The notes under the pieces were generated by a model. It did no database searches, had not been told where the DNA came from, and saw only the letters and a list, made by a program, of their open reading frames with translations. Both the position numbers and the translations under genes were made by a program. From Fen-1298 sp963833465 (GTDB lineage: Bacteria; Bacteroidota; Ignavibacteria; UBA10030), in contig CAWHXW010000003.1 of NCBI GenBank assembly GCA_963833465.1, positions 310,001 through 374,000 of the forward strand: a DNA stretch of 64,000 bases, written 5' to 3'. Of this stretch, positions 29,477 through 38,424 are shown piece by piece; the stretch's first letter is position 1; every line of letters starts with the position of its first letter.

Positions 29477-31490
29477 ATGAATTCATCTGTCCAAAAAGAA
29501 ATCGAAACACTCAGCCGAAAAATCTTTGACCACGATTACCGTTACTATGTCCTTGCTCAACCTGTAATTTCGGATGAAGAATATGATAAATTAATGCATC
29601 GTTTGCAGGAGCTTGAGCGGCAATATCCTGAGCTCGTCTCATCTGATTCTCCTACACAACGCGTTGGCGGGCAAATTATGAAAGAATTTCCTACTGTGAC
29701 GCATGCAGGTACCGATGCTCAGTCTTTCTAATACATACAACGAAAGCGAAGTGCGTGAATTTGACCTGCGCGTGCAGGAAACATTAGGAAAAGAAACTTA
29801 TAGGTACGTATGCGAATTAAAATTTGATGGCATTGCAATTAGTCTCCGATATGAAAACGGTGTATTTGTGCAAGGAGCCACGCGTGGCGATGGGACTCAC
29901 GGCGACGATATTACACAAAATCTAAGAACAATTCGATCGATTCCTCTCCGACTTCGGTCTGTCCGAAATGGATTGCTCACATTAGAAGTACGCGGCGAAG
30001 CGTTTATGAAGAGAACAGACTTTCAACATATGAATGAGGAACGCCTTCTTGCCGGTGAAAAAAAGTTTGTTAATCCGCGAAACTCAGCAGCGGGAACATT
30101 AAAATTGCAAGATCCAAAATTAGTTGCACAAAGGCCGCTGAATTTTATTTCTTACTTCCTTCGCACGAACGACATCGAGTTGACAAATCAATATGAAAAC
30201 CTGCAACTTCTCCGCTATCTCGGATTTCCAACTAGTGAACACACAAAGGTCTGTCAGTCTATCGACGATGTGATTGAATATTGGAAAGAATGGGAAGCTC
30301 ACCGCGATAAGCTCCCTTTTGATATCGATGGTGTAGTGGTAAAAGTTGATTCTCTCAAACAACAGGAGCTGCTTGGCGCAATTGCTAAAAGTCCAAGATG
30401 GGCGGTTGCATTCAAGTTTGCTTCCAAACAAGCAGAAACGAAGTTAAATACTATCCGACTTCAAGTTGGACGGCTTGGTACAATCACGCCCGTAGCGGAA
30501 TTAGAGCCGGTGTTTCTTGGCGGCAGTACTGTTTCCCGTGCGACGCTTCACAATGAAGAATACATACATGAATTAGATATTCGCACGGGTGATATTGTTA
30601 TTGTGGAAAAAGGAGGCGATGTCATTCCTAAAGTAAGCGGTGTCAAAATTAAAAAACGACCACCGAGTGCAAAAATTTTTCAATTTCCAAATCATTGTCC
30701 GGAATGTCATTCTAAAATATTTCGTTCTGAAGGCGAATCGAATTACTACTGCGAGAATAGCGAGTGTCCGGCACAAGTGAAAGAACGTATTGAACATTTT
30801 GCAAGCCGTGTAGCTATGGATATTGAAGGACTGGGGGAAGCTGTAGTATCTCAGTTTGTCAATCTTGGCCTTCTGAAAAATTGTGCCGATCTATATGATA
30901 TTCATGCACATCAAAAAGTTGTTCTTATGCTTGATCAATGGGGAAAGAAAAGATTTCAGAATCTTTTAGATGCCGTTGAAGAAAGCAAAACACGACCATT
31001 TAATAGAGTGGTCTATGCACTTGGCATACGTCATATAGGGGCGAGTATTGCACAACTTTTAGTTGATAATTTCAAAACAATTGAGCAACTTATTGAAGCA
31101 ACGGAAACAGATTTGCAAGTTATTCAAGGTATTGGTCAACAGATTGCGCAGAGTACTGTTCTATTCTTTGCAGATAGGCACAATCGACGAATCGTCGATC
31201 GCCTGCAAACTGCCGGTGTGCAAATGGCAGTGGTAAAGAAAGCGATTCATCATGGGCAAAAGTTCTACAGAAAAAAATTTGTATTGACCGGATCATTAGC
31301 CACAATGACGCGCGATGAAGCGAAACAGAAAATTGAATCTTTCGGCGGAAAAGTAATTGCCAGTGTCAGCAAAAATGTCGATTTTATTGTCGTTGGAGTC
31401 GAAGCAGGTTCAAAATTAGAAAAAGCGCGAATATTAGGCATACAGTTGATTGACGAAAATAAGTTTCTTACCATGTTACAGAACGAGTAA
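29477..31490 (+). CDS. ligA: NAD-dependent DNA ligase LigA (frameshifted near N-terminus)
   Basis: Complete LigA of about 670 residues once one base is removed. Codons 1-77 encode the Ia and start of the adenylation domain (PVISDEEYDKLMHRLQELE, SPTQRVGG, EFPTVTHA). The frame then shifts and continues VPMLSLSNTYNESEV. A surplus G at 29708, beside GTAC 29709-29712, explains it. Downstream are the adenylation motif CELKFDGIAISLRYENG, an OB fold, a zinc finger (CPECHSK, CENSECPAQ), helix-hairpin-helix repeats (GLGEAVVSQF, GIRHIGASIAQ) and a C-terminal BRCT domain (GKVIASVSKNVDFIVVG). LigA is normally essential, so a true knockout here is unlikely. Confidence 0.93.
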
Positions 31491-31525
31491 CAATTCACCA
31501 TCGCCAACTAATTTATGAGGGTCTT

Positions 31526-32236
31526 ATGTCGAAATTTTCGTTCAGTTTTTTTGTGATACTGATTCTTATACTAGTCATTGCTGTTCCAGGATTTAGTCAA
31601 ACCCGCGTTGGCAAACTTGGAATAGGGGCTGACGGATCAATGCAATATATGCTTGGTGCAGGAAGCACAAATCCTTCGCCTGCAATTGGCGGAGGAGTAA
31701 ATTTTAGTTATTCTGCAATGGAAGGTCTCGGATTACGGGGTGATTTTTGTTACTCGCCTATTAGTTGGAAAGGCAATAATACAGTTACCTTCTCACCTGA
31801 TATGGCTTCTCTTAATCTTTATGTCGGTGCAGATTTGTTGCCAAACAGCACTTTCAACCTTTTTCCTTTCATTGGAGGGGGATTAGCAGTATTTGATCCA
31901 AGAGAAGACGACGGATCGCCTGCTATTAAAGGAGGAACGCTTACCGCTGTTGGAGGAACGCACGTCATTGTTGGTGGAGTACCTGTATCGAGTTTTGATT
32001 TACATATCATCGGTGGTCTGAGTATTGACTACTTTTTAAGCGAATTCTGGTCTGTAAGCTTAATGGGTGAATACGTACTTACGGGTTCTCCATATTATGC
32101 AGGCAGTGTTGTTGTACCTAATACAAACAATGACAGTTATTTACGGGCGAGTATACAACTTAGATATTATTTCTTCGATTCAGCTTTTATAAAAAAACTG
32201 CTTGAAGCTCAACATGCGCGATCAAAACACAGCTAA
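31526..32236 (+). CDS. Predicted outer-membrane beta-barrel protein
   Basis: 236 residues. A signal peptide (about 1-25, hydrophobic, cut after GFSQ) precedes Gly- and aromatic-rich alternating strands (GIGADGSMQYMLG, GGGVNFSYSAMEGLGLRGDFCYSPI, LRASIQLRYYFF) of the OmpA/porin-like 'outer membrane protein beta-barrel' type. No enzymatic motifs are seen. It is encoded 35 bases after ligA and shares its orientation. Confidence 0.72.
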   Translation: MSKFSFSFFVILILILVIAVPGFSQTRVGKLGIGADGSMQYMLGAGSTNPSPAIGGGVNFSYSAMEGLGLRGDFCYSPISWKGNNTVTFSPDMASLNLYVGADLLPNSTFNLFPFIGGGLAVFDPREDDGSPAIKGGTLTAVGGTHVIVGGVPVSSFDLHIIGGLSIDYFLSEFWSVSLMGEYVLTGSPYYAGSVVVPNTNNDSYLRASIQLRYYFFDSAFIKKLLEAQHARSKHS

Positions 32237-32260
32237 TAATATCTGCATTGCAGAATAATC

Positions 32261-32800
32261 ATGCTGGAGGATTTTCGACTTAGAGTAGGACTTTCGTATT
32301 CACGGTTGCATTTTCGGCACAACCACGATAAGATAATGAATTTCACGGATGCGCTTTCACGATCACGCCGTGCATTAGTTATATTTCCAGAATCCTCGCT
32401 TGAGGGTGAATCGGCTTCGATTTTTATTCGACACCTGCTTAGAAAATTTTCTTCAGAAAGAATGATGGTGGTAATTCGAGATGATCAACTTTTTGCGATG
32501 TCATCTGCACCGCCGTTAAAAACTCTGACGTATTCAATGCAGGATATTAATAAGTGGTTTGTGCCTCGCCGTGAACTGCTTCAAAGAATGGAAAATAATA
32601 AATTTGATGTTGCGTTGGATCTCAATTCAAAACTTTCTCTGACAAGCGCGTTTCTTTGCAAAGCCTCTAATGCGCCTTTACGCATCAGTTTTGTCAAAAA
32701 GAATGGCGACCAATTTTACAATTTTCAAGTTAAAACTAAAGGGAACAGCGGCGATAAATATTCTTATCGAAGTCTTTTGAAGTGTCTCGATATGTTTTAG
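32261..32800 (+). CDS. Glycosyltransferase family 9-like protein
   Basis: 179 residues. The organisation (a Rossmann-like start ALVIFPESSLEGESASIFIRHLLRKF, then FDVALDLNSKLSLTSAFLCKASNAPLRISF) resembles one half of a heptosyltransferase-type (GT9) fold. It lacks the second, donor-binding half, so catalysis is doubtful. Single-domain proteins of this appearance occur in Bacteroidota relatives. It lies between an outer-membrane barrel gene and a STAS gene. Confidence 0.55.
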   Translation: MLEDFRLRVGLSYSRLHFRHNHDKIMNFTDALSRSRRALVIFPESSLEGESASIFIRHLLRKFSSERMMVVIRDDQLFAMSSAPPLKTLTYSMQDINKWFVPRRELLQRMENNKFDVALDLNSKLSLTSAFLCKASNAPLRISFVKKNGDQFYNFQVKTKGNSGDKYSYRSLLKCLDMF

Positions 32801-32821
32801 TGTTTTTAATGGAGTCTGCAT

Positions 32822-33154
32822 ATGCGTTTTGAAACCAAGAAAAAGGGAATTGCCACAATCCTCAAAGTTCAAGAACGAAAGCTCGATGCAACAACTTCAC
32901 CCGAACTCAAAGGAAAATTTCTGATACTCTGCAAACCGCAATTGAAAGAATTAGTAATAGACCTTTCTAATGTTGAGTTCTGCGATAGTACTGGCTTAAG
33001 CGCGCTGCTCATTGCCGAGCGCCAGATGCGCGAAAACAATGGCAAAGTTAAATTAGTTGGTGTTCAAAAAAAGGTACTTTCACTTCTTAAAATTTCTCAC
33101 CTTGATCGGACATTCCAAATTTTTGATACTCTGGCAAAAGCAACGAAGGGGTAA
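32822..33154 (+). CDS. STAS-domain anti-sigma factor antagonist
   Basis: 110 residues, a full STAS domain. LVIDLSNVEFCDSTGLSALLIAERQM contains the Ser/Thr of the DSTGLSALL motif that is phosphorylated in SpoIIAA/RsbV-type antagonists. It would switch an anti-sigma kinase. No RsbW-like partner is encoded nearby. Confidence 0.9.
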   Translation: MRFETKKKGIATILKVQERKLDATTSPELKGKFLILCKPQLKELVIDLSNVEFCDSTGLSALLIAERQMRENNGKVKLVGVQKKVLSLLKISHLDRTFQIFDTLAKATKG

Positions 33155-33310
33155 TTTTTTCTTGCTTCCTATGTATAAAGGAAAGCAGATGAACAAAACT
33201 ACTGACACATTCTGGTTACATTTTTTTCTGCGTAATTTTGGAATTTAGTCGGAATCATTTTAGTTTAAAATTTGATATCGCACATAATTAAAAAAAGCGC
33301 TTTTCATGAA

Positions 33311-34261
33311 ATGAAAACAACATCTCGGATAGTGAAACAAACAGCAGAACAAAAATCCACCGTTATAAATCTTGACCGCCAAATTCGCAATTATTCAGAC
33401 TTTCTTCGCCTTGAAAAAAACCTTTCATCGAACACACTTACATCTTATAAATTCGATTTTTCCAAATACCGTAATTTTCTTGTCACTGCCGGAGTTCAAT
33501 CGGCGTCCAGCGTATCAGAAGAGCATATAAGTAAATTTTTGGCTGTACTGCACAGGAAAAACCTTTCGCCGCGAAGTATAGCACGCACACTCTCCACTAT
33601 CCGTGGATTTCATCGCTTCCTTCTTGGAGAGGAGGAAGTGAGAGATGATCCGACGCAAATCATCGATTCACCGAAACAAGAAAAAATATTACCAGATGTG
33701 TTAAGCATTTTTGAAATAGATGAAATTTTGAAACAGCCAGATATATCCAGCCGGCTTGGCGTTCGTGACCGTGCAATACTTGAAACACTCTACGCAACCG
33801 GCATTCGTGTTTCAGAATTAGTAAATCTTAAACAGTCAAATCTTATTATTGAAGATGGATTGATTCTTGTTTATGGCAAAGGATCAAAAGAACGCTTAAT
33901 CCCGATCGGACGATCAGCGAGGCAATGGATTGAAGAATACCAGAAACAGTTGCGTGTCCATCTTGCAAAAACCGGCAATACGCAGGATATTCTATTTTTA
34001 AATGTGCGCGGCACAAAATTAACGCGAGATATGATTAGAAAACTAGTGAAAAAATATTCATTAATGGCGGGAATCGAAAAAGAAGTTCATCCACATACAT
34101 TTCGTCATTCATTTGCGACACATTTGTTAGAAGGCGGCGCCGATCTCCGAGCCGTACAAGAAATGCTCGGCCATGCCGATATCTCCACAACCCAAATCTA
34201 CACGCATATTGATCGCGAGTATTTAAAAGAAGTTCACCGCACATTTCATCCGCGAGGATAA
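33311..34261 (+). CDS. xerD: Tyrosine recombinase XerD/XerC
   Basis: About 316 residues from the ATG at 33311; an in-frame TTG lies at 33272. It has an N-terminal SAM-like core-binding domain (YSDFLRLEKNLSSNTLTSYKFD) and a C-terminal catalytic domain. The Arg is in YATGIRVSELVNL, the His-x-x-Arg in HPHTFRHSFATHLLEGGADL, the second His in GHADIS and the Tyr nucleophile in TQIYTHI. Length and motifs match the chromosome-dimer resolvases rather than phage integrases, and no mobile element surrounds it. Confidence 0.9.
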   Translation: MKTTSRIVKQTAEQKSTVINLDRQIRNYSDFLRLEKNLSSNTLTSYKFDFSKYRNFLVTAGVQSASSVSEEHISKFLAVLHRKNLSPRSIARTLSTIRGFHRFLLGEEEVRDDPTQIIDSPKQEKILPDVLSIFEIDEILKQPDISSRLGVRDRAILETLYATGIRVSELVNLKQSNLIIEDGLILVYGKGSKERLIPIGRSARQWIEEYQKQLRVHLAKTGNTQDILFLNVRGTKLTRDMIRKLVKKYSLMAGIEKEVHPHTFRHSFATHLLEGGADLRAVQEMLGHADISTTQIYTHIDREYLKEVHRTFHPRG

Positions 34262-34282
34262 GAAAAACCATGCTTTTTAAGC

Positions 34283-34321
34283 CGCAAAGATTATTTAAAA
34301 ACACATTAAGCAATCTTTGCG
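34283..34321. terminator. Inverted repeat between convergent xerD and S46 peptidase
   Basis: CGCAAAGATT (34283-34292) is perfectly repeated in inverse as AATCTTTGCG (34312-34321) with a 19-base AT-rich loop. It lies between two gene ends and is probably a shared terminator. No long T tract follows, so activity is uncertain. Confidence 0.5.
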
Positions 34322-34337
34322 TAGGTGGTGTAGTATT

Positions 34338-36480
34338 TTACTGCATTATTTTCCCTGCGCGTAATTCCTTTACAATTCTATCGGCTTTATAGATTTGCTC
34401 CAAACCTTCAAGCAATCCTGAAGAATGGACAGCAACAGACCTATTATTTGTATCATCAAAGATAATATCTCCCGGCAGACTTTCCATATTGCCGTCAAAA
34501 ATCAATCCAACAATCTCCAAGTTTTTATTAACTACAGGGCTTCCTGAGTTGCCGCCGGTGATGTCATTCGTCGAAACGAAATTCATAGGTGTGCTCATCT
34601 TAAATGTTGCCGGTGGATTAGCCCATCGCTCCGAAAGTTTCCACGGATCTTTCATGCCAAATGAGTAAAACCGATCGTACAATCCGTAGAATGTTGTAAC
34701 AGGCGGAGCCATAGTGCCGTTGTATTCGTAACCTTTTATTATACCGTCGGCAATGCGGAGTGTAAATGTAGCATCCGGCGGAATTTGCGTCCCGTAGACT
34801 TCGTACATTGCATTACCAAGCATTTGTTCACGCGCCAGAAGTTTTTCATTGATGTATTTAAATCTCTGTTGAAGTTCTTTTACATGCTTTTGTTCGGAAA
34901 CAACAAATGTAATCAAAGGATCGTTTGATTTGAGAATAGCTTCCGGTTTTCCGGCAAGCAGTGTTTGTGTCTTTTCTTTCGATGCAATGAATGAATTTTT
35001 GCTCAAATCTTCTGCAACTTGCTCAGATGTTCGTCCCGCCATCAGTTTATCAAATTCTTCGTCATTTCCTGCCAACGCACGTTCCATGATGCTCAATCGG
35101 AAAGCGAGCAGCCGTTTTTCAACTTCCGGCGTTAAATTAGAAGGGTAGAATTTTGTTCTAGTCGAATCTGCAATCGAATCCATAGACTGATTTGCTGCGT
35201 TCACAAGATCGGCTGTCAATGAAAAGTATTGGGGGAAATTACGCCCACGAAACCTCAATGCATCATATTTCGGAAAGAGCGCTGTAAGCTCAGCTTGGTA
35301 TTCCGCAATATCGCTCCATGGATCGCCTGTACTTCATTTTTAGTTCTGATTTATTAAATATAGCATTTTGAAATTTTTTTTCGAAATCTTCCTTTTTTGC
35401 CATTAATATAGGATCTTGTAGCCCGTTTAAATATCCTGTAAAAGCTTTTCGTGAATTTTCTAATCCGAAGATCGTATTAAGATATTTCAATTTAGCTTCA
35501 GGATGCATCGCAATATAAGATGAATAAATTGTTCCAACTTCCTTATTCGCTTCTACGTTTGCCGGGTAAATAACATCGCGAAGATATTTTAGCTCTGCAA
35601 TCGTTTTTAAGCGGTTTGTTCTGCCGGGGTTTCCAATAACGAAAACGGCATCTCCTTCTTGTGCGCCATCCTGACTGAATCGAAAAAAGTTTGCAGTCTT
35701 CAATGGTTTACCATTATCATAAACGCGGAAAAATGCGCAATCAAAATCATACCGAGGATAAGTAAAATTATCAGGGTCGCCGCCGAAAAATGCCATTACA
35801 TCTTCCGGTGCATAAACAAGACGCACATCAACATAACGTTTATATCCGTAAAGTGAATAACGGCCGCCGTTGTAAAACGAAATAACACTAAATATCATCG
35901 AGTCCTGTGGTGCAATTGTTTTGTATTTTGCTGCGTAGCGTTTCTGTATTTCCTGCATCTTCGCTATCCGATTTGCGACCTTGATGTTATCGGTTGTACC
36001 ACTGTCAAATGCTTGCTGCACTTCTTTAGTAACATCATCAGTCACAAGCAATTGATCTATAAAGATGTTGGATGCTTTCCTTTCATCATTTAATGTGGCG
36101 GCATAGAATCCAGCTTCTGCCAACCGCTCACCTTCCCTATTCACACTATCCAATGCAGCGCGCGCGCAATGGTGATTTGTCATTACTAAACCATCTTCCG
36201 AAACGAACGATGCGGTGCAATTTGGCAAACGCAGTGTAGATAGACGCGCTTTATCAAACCATTCTTTTGATGGAGAAAAGTTGTAAGTCTTGGCAAAATA
36301 TTCCATAGGTGGAAAATCAAAAGTCCACATTTTACCAGTATCAAATTGTCCAGCTCGGGCTTTTTCTAGATTATTGGAATGCGGTATATCGCTTCTGGTT
36401 GCCTGTTGAGTCGAACAACCCATCAAAAACATTAATGCTATAATAGACATGAAATTGTACTTACAGAGAATGCGATTCAT
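34338..36480 (-). CDS. S46 family dipeptidyl-peptidase (frameshifted)
   Basis: About 713 residues after correction, the usual S46 length. The 5' part (from 36480) starts with a lipoprotein-type signal (LMFLMGCSTQQ) and carries the catalytic His in MTNHHCARAAL. It also shows the Asp region and GDPDNFTYPRYDFD. The frame breaks at about 35328-35332. Removing one base beside GTAC (35329-35332) joins LKMKY to GDPWSDIAEYQ, and the 3' part then carries the catalytic Ser in DITGGNSGSPVVNK and FDGNMESLPGD. S46 enzymes (DPP7/DPP11) cut dipeptides from peptides in the periplasm and serve peptide nutrition. Subsite specificity was not assigned. Confidence 0.88.
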
Positions 36481-36612
36481 AGAAACCTCATTTAATTAGT
36501 TTAATATTTTATTAGTAAAATGTATGAAGAACAATCTATCGATGCAATAAATCCATTTTAAAAACTTAAATGAACTTTTTTCAACTAAAAAAATTTCCTA
36601 CATTTACCAACA

Positions 36613-37179
36613 ATGCCACTAAAACAGACAATATTGCGTGTAGGTTTTATTATCCTTTTTGGATTGGCACACCTTGCGAGTTGGCAGAAAGCGGTTGCAC
36701 AAGGGAACGAACAGCAAAGCGGTATTTCTAATTTATGGCTTTTAATGCAAGCCATACCCAGTATTTCTTGGACGCGTTTTCCAGCGCAAACTCACTTTTC
36801 TTTTGAATGGGAAGCAACACCTATGCTTTATTCGTGGGGAATGACTAAGCTTGATCCGCCGCTGCACTTTTTTTTTGTGACACAACCTGAACGTTTTGCG
36901 GGAGCCATAGAATTCAATATATCCACTCAGCTTTATACAAACCAGGTTAGGACAAGCCATTGGGGGTTTTCCGGACAATTATTGGCTCACTTGCCGTTAG
37001 TAGAATGCGGTGAATATCTTGGACTAAATCTTGGTGCCGCACGTTACAACATCGCTGGTGCATCATCAAATTATATTATAGGAGGATTTTCCACACTCTT
37101 CGGATTTCTTCATTATAATATTAAATACAGCCCTGTTGATAAAATTTGGATGTACTCAATCGAATTCCGTTCTTTCTGA
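36613..37179 (+). CDS. Exported hypothetical protein
   Basis: 188 residues beginning with a clear signal peptide (MPLKQTILRVGFIILFGLAH..., probable cleavage after AVAQ at about residue 30). The rest is rich in aromatic residues in an alternating pattern (FEWEATPMLYSWGM, FNISTQLYTNQVRTSHWGFSG, FLHYNIKYSPVDKIWMYSIEF). This suggests a small periplasmic or outer-membrane beta protein. I do not recognise a family. It lies nine bases before the lipoprotein metallo-hydrolase gene, so they are probably co-transcribed. Confidence 0.6.
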   Translation: MPLKQTILRVGFIILFGLAHLASWQKAVAQGNEQQSGISNLWLLMQAIPSISWTRFPAQTHFSFEWEATPMLYSWGMTKLDPPLHFFFVTQPERFAGAIEFNISTQLYTNQVRTSHWGFSGQLLAHLPLVECGEYLGLNLGAARYNIAGASSNYIIGGFSTLFGFLHYNIKYSPVDKIWMYSIEFRSF

Positions 37180-37188
37180 TCTGCTAAT

Positions 37189-38142
37189 ATGAATAAAAAT
37201 TATCTGCTCCATTTCATTTTACTTTCGCTAATCATTTTTCATTTCTCATTGGTCACTATTGGCTGTAGTTCTTTCTTCACCCACTTCATTGCAAACTCAT
37301 TTGAGAATCTTCCAAGTTCACCGGATACAGTCGCTTCAAAAATCGCACATCCAATATTTAAGGATGTAGGATTATCTGTCTTGTGGGTTGGTCATGCAAC
37401 GTGTCTCATTCAAATCGGCGATAAAATATTTCTCACTGATCCAATTTTTACTGAGACAGCAGGTATGATTTCCAAACGCAGAATTGAACCGGGAATTCTT
37501 CCCTCATCAATTGATAAACTGGATTATATTCTTATCTCACATATTCATTTTGATCATTTGAGTTATGGAAGTTTATCGATGCTGCCTAAATCTGCCGTGA
37601 TGATTCTGCCGACAGGCAGTGCGGAATATATACCGGAATTTGGTTTTTCGGATTATAGAGAAATGAACCCTTGGACAATATTTAAAGCGGATGGTGTGCG
37701 CATTACTGCTGTCCCTGTAAAACATTTTAACGGGCGGTACGGATTCGATGGAGCTTGGCAGAGTCATAATACATATACTGGATATGTCATTGAATATAAA
37801 GGAAAAACAGTTTTCTTTGCCGGTGATACAGGGTATGATCCGGAAAAGTTTAAAGAGATCGGCAGTAAGTTTGCCATTGATGTTGCATTGATTCCCATTG
37901 CGCCGATTGAGCCTCACGACTTTATGAAGCGTGTTCATGCTAATCCGGAAGAAGCTCTGAAAATTTTTGCTGATGTAAATGCAAAAATAATGATCCCGAT
38001 TCATCACCGAACATTTGTTCAAGGATTAGATTCTTCACTGACAACTGCACAAAACGATTTGAAACGGCTTATAGCTGAAAATCATTTGGAAAATCGTGTT
38101 TTTATTTTCAATATCGGAGAACAGCGTATTCTTATACCTTAG
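37189..38142 (+). CDS. MBL-fold metallo-hydrolase, lipoprotein (NAPE-PLD/RomA-like)
   Basis: 317 residues. The N-terminal hydrophobic stretch ends IGCSSF, a lipoprotein signal. The metallo-hydrolase motifs are LWVGHATCLIQIG, LISHIHFDHLSYGSL (HxHxDH), VPVKHFNGRYGFD, FFAGDTGYDPEKF and IPIHHRTFVQG. This is the phospholipase-D-like/RomA branch of the MBL superfamily. The substrate is unknown; a lipid-related one is plausible from the family. Confidence 0.85.
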   Translation: MNKNYLLHFILLSLIIFHFSLVTIGCSSFFTHFIANSFENLPSSPDTVASKIAHPIFKDVGLSVLWVGHATCLIQIGDKIFLTDPIFTETAGMISKRRIEPGILPSSIDKLDYILISHIHFDHLSYGSLSMLPKSAVMILPTGSAEYIPEFGFSDYREMNPWTIFKADGVRITAVPVKHFNGRYGFDGAWQSHNTYTGYVIEYKGKTVFFAGDTGYDPEKFKEIGSKFAIDVALIPIAPIEPHDFMKRVHANPEEALKIFADVNAKIMIPIHHRTFVQGLDSSLTTAQNDLKRLIAENHLENRVFIFNIGEQRILIP

Positions 38143-38207
38143 GAATCTAAATTAGTATTGAATTTTATTAAATAAGATCATCTTCAGACGAAAAATAATG
38201 TCCTCTC

Positions 38208-38236
38208 TTGACTTTTTTCCCTAGATCATGTATATT
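38208..38236 (+). promoter_or_regulatory. trp operon promoter
   Basis: TTGACT (38208-38213) and TATATT (38231-38236) stand 17 bases apart, a near-consensus housekeeping promoter. Transcription would begin near 38243, only about seven bases before the trp leader ATG at 38250, so the leader may be translated nearly leaderless. This lineage may use a variant consensus, so the exact start is inferred. Confidence 0.7.
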
Positions 38237-38249
38237 ACTTACGTAAAGT

Positions 38250-38345
38250 ATGAAGAAATCCGTTAGTCATATTGTCTTTTTAAATAACCGTTGGTGGTGG
38301 CGCAGAATAATATCTAATCAGACAGGTAAGAGAACGGATAGTTAA
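38250..38345 (+). CDS. trpL: trp operon leader peptide with three consecutive Trp
   Basis: A 31-codon frame from ATG 38250 to TAA 38343-38345 holds three TGG codons in a row (38292-38300, residues 15-17) followed by two Arg codons. It lies directly between a strong promoter and a terminator hairpin ahead of trpE, the exact arrangement of a transcription attenuator. Ribosome stalling at Trp codons when charged tRNA-Trp is low would favour an antiterminator and let transcription enter trpE. CCGTT (38288-38292) can pair with AACGG (38333-38337). The region from 38336 can pair with the left terminator arm as a possible antiterminator. Confidence 0.85.
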   Translation: MKKSVSHIVFLNNRWWWRRIISNQTGKRTDS

Positions 38346-38373
38346 CTTATAGACATACACAGATTGTATTCTT

Positions 38374-38406
38374 AACCCTTCCCGGATTTACCTGGAAGGG
38401 TTTTTT
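38374..38406 (+). terminator. trp attenuator terminator hairpin
   Basis: AACCCTTCC (38374-38382) pairs perfectly with GGAAGGGTT (38394-38402) around an 11-base loop and runs into TTTTTT (38401-38406). It is a canonical intrinsic terminator 19 bases before the trpE start and 28 bases after the leader-peptide stop. It is therefore the attenuator of the operon. Confidence 0.9.
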
Positions 38407-38424
38407 ATTATATGGACGCTCATA

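Noticed and set aside
29470..29740. Programmed ribosomal frameshifting as the explanation of the ligA break
   Set aside because: There is no slippery heptamer or downstream structure at the site, and the same one-base pattern beside GTAC occurs in five unrelated genes.
33272..34261. xerD as a sign of an integrated element
   Set aside because: No att-like repeats, integrase-adjacent tRNA, phage genes or composition shift are seen; motifs and length fit the chromosome-dimer resolvase.
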